DNA of 64,000 bases from assembly GCF_000445105.1 (NCBI RefSeq), contig NZ_ATDP01000106.1, positions 216,881-280,880 of the forward strand. Reading direction: 5' to 3'. Positions 9,366 through 17,569 of this stretch are shown here, in pieces. The position numbers and the translations under genes are program-made. The DNA is from Sphingobium lactosutens DS20 (GTDB lineage: Bacteria; Pseudomonadota; Alphaproteobacteria; Sphingomonadales; Sphingomonadaceae). The stretch's first letter is position 1; every line of letters starts with the position of its first letter. The notes under the pieces are model-generated. The model was given only the letters and a program-made list of their open reading frames with translations. It searched no databases and was not told the origin of the DNA.

Positions 9366-9761
9366 ATGGTCCGGCGCGCGGATTTTCTGGCGGCGAATCG
9401 CGGGCGACGCGCGCCGATGCCGGGCTTTGTCCTGCTGGTGCGCGAACGCGGTGACGGTGATCCGGCGATGCGCTATGGCATCACGGTCACGAAAAAGATT
9501 GGCGGCGCTGTCATCCGCAACCGGATGAAGCGCCGTTTTCGCGTTCTGGCGCGCGAATTGCTGCCTACCCTTGGCATTGCCGGCGCCGATCATGTGTTGA
9601 TCGCCCGGGAAGGGGGGATTGAGCGGGACTTTGCCCTGTTGCGCGGCGAACTGGAAAAGGCGCTGGGCAAGATCATGACGCGGCCGGTCGACGCGCCGCG
9701 CGACCCGTCCCGCCGCAAGGCGAAATCGTCCGGAACCAGAGCCCCGGCTAAGTCCCGATGA
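9366..9761 (+). CDS. rnpA: Ribonuclease P protein component
   Basis: Protein cofactor of RNase P, which matures tRNA 5' ends. The 131-aa product begins MVRRADFLAANRGRRAP and carries the RNR signature in IRNRMKRRFRVL. The start at 9366 was chosen because it matches the family N-terminus. The same frame is open back to 9189 but would overlap rpmH entirely. Non-ATG starts between the rpmH stop and 9366 remain possible. The 3' end overlaps yidD by 4 bp (ATGA), which implies translational coupling. Confidence 0.95.
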   Translation: MVRRADFLAANRGRRAPMPGFVLLVRERGDGDPAMRYGITVTKKIGGAVIRNRMKRRFRVLARELLPTLGIAGADHVLIAREGGIERDFALLRGELEKALGKIMTRPVDAPRDPSRRKAKSSGTRAPAKSR

Positions 9762-9970
9762 TCGCGCGCCTGCTCATCCTGATTGCGCGCTTCTGGCAGC
9801 TTGGGCCATCGCGCATCCTGCCGCCCACGTGCCGCTATGCGCCCTCCTGTTCGGAATATGCGATTCAGGCGGTGCGCAAATATGGCGCGATCAAGGGTAG
9901 CTGGCTGGGGTTCAAGCGGCTAATGCGATGCCACCCATGGGGCGGGTCGGGCCACGACCCGGTTCCCTGA
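9758..9970 (+). CDS. yidD: Membrane protein insertion efficiency factor YidD
   Basis: A 70-aa protein with the family core CRYAPSCSEYAIQAVRKYG and an ending of the HPWGGSGHDPVP type. It assists YidC-dependent membrane insertion. It overlaps the rnpA stop by 4 bp and precedes yidC by 34 bp, the usual cluster order. Confidence 0.97.
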   Translation: MIARLLILIARFWQLGPSRILPPTCRYAPSCSEYAIQAVRKYGAIKGSWLGFKRLMRCHPWGGSGHDPVP

Positions 9971-10004
9971 GACGACAGATCACAAGACGGCGGAGCGCAA
10001 AAGC

Positions 10005-11711
10005 GTGGACGACAAGAAGAATATCATCCTGGCGGTGCTGCTGACCGCGGCGATCCTGTTCGGCTGGCCTTATCTTTCCAACTATTTCTTCCCCACGGCC
10101 AATCCGCCCGCAACGAAGATCGAGGGCGGCAAGCAGGTCCCTGTCGCCCGGCCCGATGCGGACCCCGCCGCCGACAGTCCCGCCGCGATCCGCGACCGCG
10201 CGCTGGTGCTCAGGGAAAGCCCGCGCATTCCCATCCGCACGCCCAAGCTGACTGGCTCGATCAACCTCAAAGGCGCGCGCATCGACGACATCGTGCTGCC
10301 GACCTACAAGGAAACGATCGCCAAGGATTCGCCGGACGTCCGCCTCTACAGCCCGTCGGGCACGCAGGACGCCTATTTTGCCGGTTTCGGCTGGCAGGGC
10401 GAAGGGCTGCGTGCGCCCGATCGCAACACGCTGTGGACCGCGCAGGGCAGCGTGCTCACGCCGACCAGCCCGGTGACGCTCAGCTGGAACAATGGCGCGG
10501 GGCAGCTCTTCGAAATCCGCCTGTCGGTCGACGACAATTATATGATCACGGCCGCGCAGAAGGTGTCGAACACCGGCGCCGGCACGGTGGGCGTCAAGCC
10601 CTATGCCTATATCAGCCGCACCGGCATTCCCAAGGACCCCGATACTTGGACGATCCATGTCGGACCTATGGGCGTGTTCAACGGCGCAGCCAATTATGAC
10701 GTCAATTACAAGGATCTGGACAAGGGGCCGTCGGTCCAGAGCTTCCAGTCCAAGGGCGGCTGGATCGGCTTCACCGACAAATATTGGCTGTCTGCTCTCG
10801 TGCCGGCTGCCGACGCCGACTTTGCCGGCCAGTTCCGCAAGGGCGCGGGCACGCAATATCAGGCCGATGTCGCGCTTGGCTCCACTATGGTCGCGCCCGG
10901 CAAGGCGGTGACGCAAACGCAGCGCCTGTTCGTCGGCGCCAAGGAAGTGAAGACGCTCGAAGCCTATCAGGATGCGGGCGTCCCGCTGTTCGACCGGGCG
11001 ATCGACTGGGGCTGGTTCTACTGGTTTGAAAAGCCGATCTTCGGCCTGCTGCACTGGCTGTTTGAACATATCGGCAATTTCGGCGTCGCCATCATCTGCC
11101 TGACGTTTGTCGTGCGTGCGATCATGTTCCCGATCGCCCAGCGCCAATTTTCCAGCATGGCGGCGATGCGCGCGCTCCAGCCCAAGATGAAGGCGCTGCA
11201 GGAAAAGCATAAGGACGACAAGCAGCAGCTTCAGCTCAAGATGATGGAGCTGTACAAGCAGGAGAAGGTCAATCCGCTCGCCGGTTGCCTGCCCGTCTTC
11301 ATCCAGATTCCGATCTTCTTCGCGCTCTACAAGGTGCTGATGCTGACGATCGAAATGCGCCACCAGCCCTTCGTCCTGTGGATCAAGGACCTGTCCGCGC
11401 CCGATCCGCTGCATATCCTCAACCTCTTCGGCCTGCTCGACTTCACGCCGCCCGCGTTTCTGGGCATCGGCGTGCTGGCCCTGCTGCTGGGCATCAGCAT
11501 GTACTTCCAGTTCAAGCTCAATCCAACGCAGATGGACCCGATGCAGCAGCAGATCATGGGCATCATGCCGTGGATGATGATGTTCATCATGGCGCCCTTC
11601 GCGGCGGGCCTTCTGGTCTACTGGATCACCAACAACTGCCTGTCGATGGCGCAGCAGTGGTGGCTCTATCGCAAGCATCCGGTGCCAGCGGCAGCGGTGC
11701 CGGCGAAGTAA
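10005..11711 (+). CDS. yidC: Membrane protein insertase YidC
   Basis: Inner-membrane insertase/chaperone of the Oxa1/Alb3 family, 568 aa, read from a GTG start with GGCGGAGCG upstream. The N-terminal transmembrane segment (about residues 8-28) is followed by a large periplasmic domain (about 45-345), as in Gram-negative YidC. The conserved insertase core starts at GWFYWFEKPIFG and has five further membrane segments. A charged coiled stretch (KALQEKHKDDKQQLQLKMM) lies in the first cytoplasmic loop. The gene closes the rpmH cluster, and a REP-like palindrome separates it from engB. Confidence 0.98.
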   Translation: MDDKKNIILAVLLTAAILFGWPYLSNYFFPTANPPATKIEGGKQVPVARPDADPAADSPAAIRDRALVLRESPRIPIRTPKLTGSINLKGARIDDIVLPTYKETIAKDSPDVRLYSPSGTQDAYFAGFGWQGEGLRAPDRNTLWTAQGSVLTPTSPVTLSWNNGAGQLFEIRLSVDDNYMITAAQKVSNTGAGTVGVKPYAYISRTGIPKDPDTWTIHVGPMGVFNGAANYDVNYKDLDKGPSVQSFQSKGGWIGFTDKYWLSALVPAADADFAGQFRKGAGTQYQADVALGSTMVAPGKAVTQTQRLFVGAKEVKTLEAYQDAGVPLFDRAIDWGWFYWFEKPIFGLLHWLFEHIGNFGVAIICLTFVVRAIMFPIAQRQFSSMAAMRALQPKMKALQEKHKDDKQQLQLKMMELYKQEKVNPLAGCLPVFIQIPIFFALYKVLMLTIEMRHQPFVLWIKDLSAPDPLHILNLFGLLDFTPPAFLGIGVLALLLGISMYFQFKLNPTQMDPMQQQIMGIMPWMMMFIMAPFAAGLLVYWITNNCLSMAQQWWLYRKHPVPAAAVPAK

Positions 11712-11726
11712 ATATACCTCTCAAGT

Positions 11727-11841
11727 CCCGTTCGTGCTGAGTGGGGACTGAGCGAAGTCGAAGGTCCGTATTGAAGCATCGCGACCTTCGGCCCTTCGAT
11801 ACGCCGCTTCGACAAGCTCAGCGGCTACTCAGCGCGAACGG
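11727..11841. repeat. REP-like inverted pair between yidC and engB
   Basis: CCGTTCGTGCTGAGT near 11728-11742 and ACTCAGCGCGAACGG at 11827-11841 are inverted copies differing at one base. Between them lie further pieces of the same family (GCGAAGTCGAAGG, CTTCGACAAGCTCAG). The segment can fold into one long hairpin. The same word recurs at 15751-15828, so this is a dispersed extragenic palindrome and not a gene-specific terminator. Confidence 0.8.
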
Positions 11842-11844
11842 AGA

Positions 11845-12498
11845 ATGAGTGTGACCGAGCAAGACAACACTGCCCTGATCGAAGACGCGCGCAGGCTCTT
11901 TGCCGGGCCGATCGCCTTCCTCAAATCCGCGCCGGACCTCAAATTCCTGCCCGACATGGCGGTGAACGAAGTCGCCTTCGCGGGCCGTTCGAACGTGGGT
12001 AAATCCTCGCTGCTGAACGCGCTCACCAACCGCAACGGCCTGGCGCGCACGTCCAATACGCCTGGTCGCACTCAGGAACTCAACTTCTTCGACGTGGGCG
12101 ATCCGCTGCGTTTCCGCCTCGTCGACATGCCGGGCTATGGCTATGCCAAGGCGCCCAAGGACATGGTCAAGAAATGGCGTTTCCTGGTGAACGACTATCT
12201 GCGTGGGCGCGCCGCGCTCAAGCGCACGCTGGTGCTGATCGACAGCCGCCACGGCATCAAGGATGTCGACACCGACATGCTCGACATGCTCGATGCCGCG
12301 GCGGTCAGCTATCGCATTGTCCTTACCAAGGCGGACAAGATCAAGGCGAGCGCGCTCGCCGCCGTAACGCAGCAGACCGCCGACGCCATCCGCAAGCGCC
12401 CGGCCGCCCATCCCGACATCATCGCCACGTCGAGTGAAAAGGGCATGGGCCTGCCCGAACTGCGCGCCGCCGTGCTGGAAAGCGTGACGCAGGGCTGA
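11845..12498 (+). CDS. engB: Ribosome biogenesis GTP-binding protein YsxC/EngB
   Basis: Small GTPase needed for late assembly of the 50S subunit, 217 aa. The G1 P-loop is AGRSNVGKSSL, G3 is VDMPGYGYA, G4 is TKAD and the switch region includes NTPGRTQELNFF. The start ATG at 11845 has GGAGAATG directly upstream. It follows yidC as in many alphaproteobacteria, with a REP-like element between them. Confidence 0.96.
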   Translation: MSVTEQDNTALIEDARRLFAGPIAFLKSAPDLKFLPDMAVNEVAFAGRSNVGKSSLLNALTNRNGLARTSNTPGRTQELNFFDVGDPLRFRLVDMPGYGYAKAPKDMVKKWRFLVNDYLRGRAALKRTLVLIDSRHGIKDVDTDMLDMLDAAAVSYRIVLTKADKIKASALAAVTQQTADAIRKRPAAHPDIIATSSEKGMGLPELRAAVLESVTQG

Positions 12499-12601
12499 CC
12501 CTTGACGAACAGCCTGCACATCGCGAAGTAACCCGCTTTCGACAAGACGGCCGCAACCCGCTACAGCGGCCGCACACGGCCCCGCGCCGCCTATTGGAGA
12601 C

Positions 12602-13735
12602 ATGACCATGCGCGCCGAAGCGCAGCAATATATCGACCGTATCGATGCCGCGCTCGCCCTGCTGCGCCAGTCGCTCGACTGGGACCGCGCGCTGCGCCGG
12701 CTGGACGAACTCAACGCCCGCGTCGAGGACCCGACCCTGTGGGACAATGCCAAGCAGGCGCAGGAGGTGATGCGCGAGCGCACCCGGCTCGACAGCGCGA
12801 TCGGCGCGACCCGCGCGATTGAGGGCGAAAAGACCGACACCGCCGAACTCATCGAGATGGCCGAGGCCGAGGGCGATGAGGGGATGGTGGACGAGGCGGT
12901 TGCGGCGCTCAAGGCGCTGGCCGACCGGGCCGATGAAGACAAGATCAAGGCGCTGCTGGCGGGTGAGGCCGACAGCTACGACACTTATCTGGAAATCCAC
13001 GCCGGCGCTGGCGGGACCGAAAGCCAGGACTGGGCCGAAATGCTCAGCCGCATGTACCGGCGCTGGGCCGAACGGCGTGGCTACAAGGTCGAACTGGTCG
13101 ATTATCAGGCCGGCGATCAGGCCGGCATCAAGTCGGCGACCTTCCTGTTCAAGGGCGAAAACGCCTATGGCTATGCCAAGACCGAAAGCGGCGTCCATCG
13201 CCTGGTCCGCATCAGCCCCTATGACAGCAGCGCGCGCCGCCACACCAGCTTCTCGTCGGTCTGGGTCTATCCGGTGATCGACGACGACATCGATATCGAG
13301 GTCAAGGAAAGCGACCTCAAGATCGACACCTATCGCGCATCGGGTGCGGGCGGGCAGCACGTCAACACCACCGATTCCGCCGTCCGCATCACCCACATTC
13401 CCTCAGGCATCATCGTCGCGTCGCAGAATGACCGTTCGCAGCACAAGAACCGCGCCACCGCGATGAATATGCTCAAGGCGCGCCTCTATGAAGCCGAACT
13501 GCGCCGGCGGGAGGAAGCGGCGTCGAGCGACTATCAGGCCAAGACCGAAATCGGCTGGGGCCACCAGATCCGCTCCTATGTGCTCCAACCCTATCAGTTG
13601 GTGAAGGACCTGCGTACCGGCGTCACTTCGACTTCGCCCGACGATGTCCTGGACGGTGCGCTTGATCCCTTCATGGCGGCCGCGCTCAGCCAGAAGGTGA
13701 CGGGCGAGAAGGTCGATGTGGAGGATGTCGACTGA
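12602..13735 (+). CDS. prfB: Peptide chain release factor 2
   Basis: Class I release factor recognising UGA and UAA stop codons. The peptidyl-hydrolase motif GGQ is in SGAGGQHVNTTDSAVR, and the tripeptide anticodon region follows the usual SPYDSSARRHTSF segment. The frame is continuous through the position where many bacteria carry an in-frame UGA and +1 frameshift (around SLDWD, residues 25-29), so there is no programmed-frameshift autoregulation. A second ATG at 12608 is an equally good start. The stop overlaps the next gene by one base. Confidence 0.96.
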   Translation: MTMRAEAQQYIDRIDAALALLRQSLDWDRALRRLDELNARVEDPTLWDNAKQAQEVMRERTRLDSAIGATRAIEGEKTDTAELIEMAEAEGDEGMVDEAVAALKALADRADEDKIKALLAGEADSYDTYLEIHAGAGGTESQDWAEMLSRMYRRWAERRGYKVELVDYQAGDQAGIKSATFLFKGENAYGYAKTESGVHRLVRISPYDSSARRHTSFSSVWVYPVIDDDIDIEVKESDLKIDTYRASGAGGQHVNTTDSAVRITHIPSGIIVASQNDRSQHKNRATAMNMLKARLYEAELRRREEAASSDYQAKTEIGWGHQIRSYVLQPYQLVKDLRTGVTSTSPDDVLDGALDPFMAAALSQKVTGEKVDVEDVD

Positions 13736-14460
13736 TGATCCGGGCGGCACTGGCGGGCGTGCTTGTCCTGCTGTCCGCCTGCGATCAGTTGAGCGGCGGC
13801 AATACGTCCCAGCGCCCTGTCGCCGCCCGTGATTTTCCGCGTGCCGATCGGCCGGTGGCGCCGATCGTGTCGACCCGCTGGTCCAGCGAGGAAGCGCGCG
13901 ATCGCGTCAACGAGGCGGAGGATATCATGGACCGGGCCGGCATCCGCCCCGGCATGACCGTCGCCGACATCGGTGCTGGCGAAGGCTATTATACGGTGCG
14001 CCTGGCCCAGCGGGTCGGCCCCACCGGCCGGGTCCTGGCCGAAGACATATTGCCTGAAGTCATAGAGGCGTTGTCGCGGCGCATCACGCGAGAGGAATGG
14101 GACAATGTCAGCGTCAAGCTGGGCGCGCCCGAAGACCCGCGCCTGCCCGAAAACAGCTTCGATCGCATTCTGATGGTTCACATGTATCATGAGATTGCAG
14201 AGCCTTACGCCTTCCTCTGGCATCTCAGTCCGGCGTTGAAGCCCGACGGCGAACTGATCGTCGTCGATGCGGATCGGCCGACCGATCAGCACGGCACGCC
14301 ACCGCGCCTGCTGGCCTGCGAACTGGCGACCATGGGTTTCCGTATGGAAGAACTCATCCCCAAACCGACGGCCGGGGGCTATTTCGCGCGATTTCGCCGC
14401 ATCGTCGCCCGGCCGGACCCGTCCGCCATCGTCCCTTGCGCGATCAACCAGCCATCCTAA
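13735..14460 (+). CDS. SAM-dependent methyltransferase with lipoprotein signal
   Basis: Class I methyltransferase fold: motif I is VADIGAGEGYYTV, and later VHMYHEIAEP and ELIVVDADRP fit the post-motif strands. The N-terminus is a lipoprotein signal (AGVLVLLSAC, with Cys at about residue 20), which would place the enzyme on the membrane outside the cytoplasm, where SAM is not expected. Exported proteins of this class are seen in proteobacteria, but the substrate is unknown. It overlaps the prfB stop by one base. The methyltransferase fold is clear; activity in the periplasm is not. Confidence 0.82.
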   Translation: MIRAALAGVLVLLSACDQLSGGNTSQRPVAARDFPRADRPVAPIVSTRWSSEEARDRVNEAEDIMDRAGIRPGMTVADIGAGEGYYTVRLAQRVGPTGRVLAEDILPEVIEALSRRITREEWDNVSVKLGAPEDPRLPENSFDRILMVHMYHEIAEPYAFLWHLSPALKPDGELIVVDADRPTDQHGTPPRLLACELATMGFRMEELIPKPTAGGYFARFRRIVARPDPSAIVPCAINQPS

Positions 14461-14539
14461 AGGTTAACGCAAAGGTCAGGCTGAAAAGATGGTCCCATGT
14501 GCCTGTCGATGCGTTACAGTGCGCATCGGGAGGTCATGC

Positions 14540-14848
14540 ATGACGCAGAGTGAACCCAGGGCGGGACTGACTTTCGGTCCTGAACGTGCACCACGCCATA
14601 AATTATTCGAACCCGTTTCCCTCTGGCATGATGGCGCATCCATGCGCGGGCATTTGCTCGATCTGTCGGCGACCGGCGCGCTGTGCCATAGCGACATGCC
14701 GTTTCGCGCGGGGGATCGGGTGCTGATCGACGCGGATTGTCTGGGCGTCGCTGGGCGTGTGGTCTGGTCAGGCGGCAAGCGGTTCGGGCTCCATTTTGAG
14801 GCGGCGCTGCCGGCGTCCGTCCTGGACCGAGTCCTGCACCAGAGCTGA
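14540..14848 (+). CDS. PilZ domain protein
   Basis: A 102-aa single-domain PilZ protein, a probable cyclic-di-GMP receptor. The N-terminal basic segment (RAPRHKLFEPVSLW) and the later DLSATGALCHS correspond to the ligand-binding RxxxR and D/NxSxxG motifs. RxxxR appears as RHKLF, so the second Arg is not conserved and binding is uncertain. The start at 14540 is set by GGGAGG 6 bp upstream; the frame is open from 14489. It converges with the small gene at 14849, with the two stop codons adjacent. Confidence 0.75.
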   Translation: MTQSEPRAGLTFGPERAPRHKLFEPVSLWHDGASMRGHLLDLSATGALCHSDMPFRAGDRVLIDADCLGVAGRVVWSGGKRFGLHFEAALPASVLDRVLHQS

Positions 14849-15004
14849 TCAGCTTTTCCGGCGCCAGCGCCGTACCATCGACAGCCCCAGGAATCCGCCA
14901 CCCACGACCGCCGCGATGGCGCCCCCGGCGGACGCTAGCGCCCAGGCCCCGGCCGCGAGCAGCCCGGTCAGAAAATCGACGATGATGAGGGTCAGGTGGA
15001 TCAT
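14849..15004 (-). CDS. Small predicted membrane protein (51 aa)
   Basis: Short frame beginning MIHLTLIIVDFLTGLLAAGA. It is nearly all hydrophobic (two possible membrane helices separated by a Gly/Ala-rich turn) and ends with the basic tail VRRWRRKS. It lies 18 bp downstream of the XpaC-like gene on the same strand and may be its last operon member. There is no recognised family. The coding call rests on composition, position and the positive-inside tail. Confidence 0.5.
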   Translation of the reverse strand: MIHLTLIIVDFLTGLLAAGAWALASAGGAIAAVVGGGFLGLSMVRRWRRKS

Positions 15005-15022
15005 GATGAAGCCAGGACGGCG

Positions 15023-15739
15023 CTAACGCCCCAAATCCTTGGCTTCCTGATATTTCAATTCCAGAAAGCGATTCTGCGTCGCCAGCTTGTCCAGATCACC
15101 ACTTGCCAGGCTCTCGGTCACGCGCGCGATTTCCGCGTCGATCACGGTCAATCCTTCGACCAGCTGCTTTTCCGGCACGCGGCCGTTGCGCTCCTCCCTT
15201 CGCATGGGCGCCGGGATGGATTGATAGCCGGTGACAAGCTCGGGCAGATGGTCCGACAGCAAGCGGCGGATTTCCAGCGCCGCCGGGTCCTGCTCGTTCA
15301 GCCGCTCCAGCTGAGGCGCCAGCGTCTCCAGCCGCACGCCGATGCTGTCGACCAGCGTCACGGCCGGCGCGGGAAGCGCCTTGCGCTGCGTTTCCAGCCA
15401 GATTTCGGTCTTGAGGGGGAGGGCGGGCAGTTCAGTCTGCCCCAGCTTCTCGGCACTGACCGGACGGTCGCCGGGCAGCAGCGCGAAAAACAATGTCGCG
15501 ATCAGCAACAGCCCCAGCACGATCATCACGCCATTGGTGCCCAGCGGCACGAACCATCCGGCGATCATCGCGCCCATCAGGATGACGAATATCGCGCCGC
15601 CAATCCGCCCCAGCCGCCGCATGATCGACGCATTGCGGCGCTCGCGCGCCCGCGCCGACAGGCTCCGTCCGCGCTCGCTGTGACGGCGCAGCACGGCTTC
15701 GGCATCCGCCAGCACGCGGTCGGATCGGCTCATAGACAA
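15023..15739 (-). CDS. XpaC-like membrane protein
   Basis: A 238-aa protein with a charged N-terminus, two adjacent membrane segments (about residues 46-64 and 70-88) and a long helical cytoplasmic domain rich in Leu/Glu. It is encoded directly downstream of telA, and XpaC-like (5-bromo-4-chloroindolyl phosphate hydrolysis family) proteins are regular partners of TelA. The similarity is recalled from family layout rather than a sharp motif. A function in membrane stress or toxic anion resistance is an inference from the pairing. Confidence 0.6.
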   Translation of the reverse strand: MSMSRSDRVLADAEAVLRRHSERGRSLSARARERRNASIMRRLGRIGGAIFVILMGAMIAGWFVPLGTNGVMIVLGLLLIATLFFALLPGDRPVSAEKLGQTELPALPLKTEIWLETQRKALPAPAVTLVDSIGVRLETLAPQLERLNEQDPAALEIRRLLSDHLPELVTGYQSIPAPMRREERNGRVPEKQLVEGLTVIDAEIARVTESLASGDLDKLATQNRFLELKYQEAKDLGR

Positions 15740-15750
15740 GGCTCCGGCAT

Positions 15751-15828
15751 CCGTTCGCCCTGAGCTTGTCGAAGGGCTGTCCTGTCTTGAAAGAAAGAGC
15801 AGGGCTTCGACGGGCTCAGCCCGAACGG
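15751..15828. repeat. REP-like inverted pair between the XpaC-like gene and telA
   Basis: CCGTTCGCCCTGAGCTTGTC from 15751, continuing GAAGG, and its inverted relative ending CAGCCCGAACGG at 15828 enclose a short spacer. It is the same family as the element at 11727-11841. Members differ at the bases around CTGAGC but keep CCGTTCG and GTCGAAG. Confidence 0.8.
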
Positions 15829-15848
15829 TAACAGGAGAGACATTGATA

Positions 15849-17060
15849 TCATCCCTCGATCGCGCTCAGCAGCGGATTGTCGACCCGCGCTTCCTGCGCC
15901 GCCTGCGCCTGGCCCTGCGCCCGCGCGATATAGCCTTTGGACTTCTCCACCTCGTTCGACAGCGTATTCACCGTCGTCTTCATATTCTCCAGCGCTTTCA
16001 TCTTGAACGTGTCGATATTGTCCATCGTGTCGTAGATATTCTGGAAGGCGCGCTGCAGCGTCTCGATCGGGATCGTGCTCGATGCCGCCTGTTCGTGGAT
16101 TTGCGCGGTCTGGCTTTTCAGCAGTTCGCCGGTCCGGTCGATCATGTTGGCGGTGGTGGTGTTGAGCGCGGTGATCTGTTCCAGCACCAGTTTCTGCCCG
16201 ACCAGCGCCTGCGCCACTGTCACGGCCGTGCGCAGCGCCGCCACGGTCGTCGTGCTCGCGCGGTCGACGCCCTTCACCAGCTCGACATTGTTCTTCTTGA
16301 CCAGATCCAGCGCCAGATAGCCCTGCACCGTCACCGCCATCTGCGTCAGCAGATCCTGCGTGCGTTGACGGATGTAGAAAAGCGCGCTTTCGCGGATCGC
16401 CTTGGCCTTGGCTGGATCGGTCGAATCCAGTTCCATCGCCTTGGCTTCCAGCCGCGCGTCCATGGTCTTGCTGATATGGATCATCTGTTCCAGACGACCC
16501 ATGGTGGCCCACATATTCTGCCGCTCGACATCGATCGCGGCATTATCCTTGATCAGCGTGTCCTTGCCGCTGGCGAGGCTCCCCAGGATCGAGTTGATGT
16601 GACCCTGCGCGCTTTTATAGCCGTCGAAATAGTCGCGCATCTTGTTGCCGAAGGGGATGATGCCGAACAGCTTTTTCGGCGCGAGCAAGCTGCCGCGCTT
16701 TCCGGGGTCCAGATCCTCTACCGTGCGGCGCAATTCGGCCAGGTCCGCCCCGACCTTGCTGTCGCTGTCCATCGCGCGCACCGGCCGGTCCAGGAAGCGG
16801 TTGCTGTGCCCGGCGGCCTCGGCGATCTCCTTGCGCCCCATATTGGTGAGCTGATCCACGCGCTTGCCGAATTCGGGCGAATTGGCGTCCTGCGCGACCA
16901 GATCCTCGACAAAGGCGTCGACCTTCTCGTCCAGCTTGGACTTCTTCTCCTCGTCGATCGGCACCAGTCCCGCAGCCTTGTCGGGCGCAACTGCCGGCAC
17001 CGGATCGGGCGGCATCAGATTGAGCGGGTCGGCGGTAGCGGTGGGCGCGGTCGAAGCCAT
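15849..17060 (-). CDS. telA: Toxic anion resistance protein TelA family
   Basis: A 403-aa largely helical cytoplasmic protein. The TelA/KlaA core is visible in DSDSKVGADLAELRRTVEDL, PFGNKMRDYFDGYKSAQGH and LVKGVDRASTTTVAALRTAV. The start at 17060 (MASTAP) is chosen because AGGAG lies 6 bases upstream; an upstream Met at 17090 has no such site. The family is named for plasmid tellurite resistance, but the chromosomal members' actual role is unsettled. It is followed by a REP-like element and the XpaC-like partner. An imperfect palindrome at 17094-17115 lies just upstream. Confidence 0.85.
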   Translation of the reverse strand: MASTAPTATADPLNLMPPDPVPAVAPDKAAGLVPIDEEKKSKLDEKVDAFVEDLVAQDANSPEFGKRVDQLTNMGRKEIAEAAGHSNRFLDRPVRAMDSDSKVGADLAELRRTVEDLDPGKRGSLLAPKKLFGIIPFGNKMRDYFDGYKSAQGHINSILGSLASGKDTLIKDNAAIDVERQNMWATMGRLEQMIHISKTMDARLEAKAMELDSTDPAKAKAIRESALFYIRQRTQDLLTQMAVTVQGYLALDLVKKNNVELVKGVDRASTTTVAALRTAVTVAQALVGQKLVLEQITALNTTTANMIDRTGELLKSQTAQIHEQAASSTIPIETLQRAFQNIYDTMDNIDTFKMKALENMKTTVNTLSNEVEKSKGYIARAQGQAQAAQEARVDNPLLSAIEG

Positions 17061-17251
17061 GTCATCTCCTGATAAGCCCAAGGGCGGCATGAACTGTTAT
17101 ATGTGCATAAAACAGTAGGTCGCAAGTCTGCGCAGTTTTTCCAGCCCCTGCTATAAGGCCTGCGCCCCCGCCATTGCAATCGCCCGCCGCCGGGCTAGCA
17201 TGGCCGCCATATGGCGATGCTCGTCGCATGATGGGAAGGGGGAGCGCGTCG

Positions 17252-17569
17252 ATGCAGGACGAACAGGACAGGCTGGCGGCTGCGGTTGCGGCCGATCCAC
17301 GCTATGCAGCGCTGGTGGCGCGCCGCTCGCGATTGGGCTGGACGCTTTCGGCGATCATCTTCATCGCCTTCGTCGGCTATCTGCTGCTGATTGCCTTTCA
17401 CCCCGCGCTGCTGGCCATGCCGGTCGGCGCCGGCGTCACCTCGCTCGGCATTCCGCTTGGCCTTGGCCTCATCCTGCTCGCGATCGCGCTGACCGGCCTG
17501 TATGTGCGGCAGGCCAATCGTCATCATGATGCGCAAATGGCCGCCATAGTTCGGGATCATGGCGCATGA
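17252..17569 (+). CDS. DUF485 family membrane protein
   Basis: A 105-aa protein with two membrane segments (LGWTLSAIIFIAFVGYLLL and a second near GLGLILLAIALTGLYV). It is the DUF485/YjcH partner normally found immediately upstream of acetate permease. The start at 17252 is supported by AAGGGGGAG upstream. It overlaps actP by 4 bp (ATGA), which indicates coupled synthesis and possibly a complex with ActP. Its biochemical role is not established. Confidence 0.88.
   Translation: MQDEQDRLAAAVAADPRYAALVARRSRLGWTLSAIIFIAFVGYLLLIAFHPALLAMPVGAGVTSLGIPLGLGLILLAIALTGLYVRQANRHHDAQMAAIVRDHGA

Noticed and set aside
9912..11678. Long antisense frame opposite yidC (588 codons) and similar long frames opposite rne, telA, typA, murA and the S10 peptidase gene
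   Set aside because: These are shadow frames of GC-rich genes: His/Arg/Asp-rich, no recognisable domains, and fully opposite well-supported genes.
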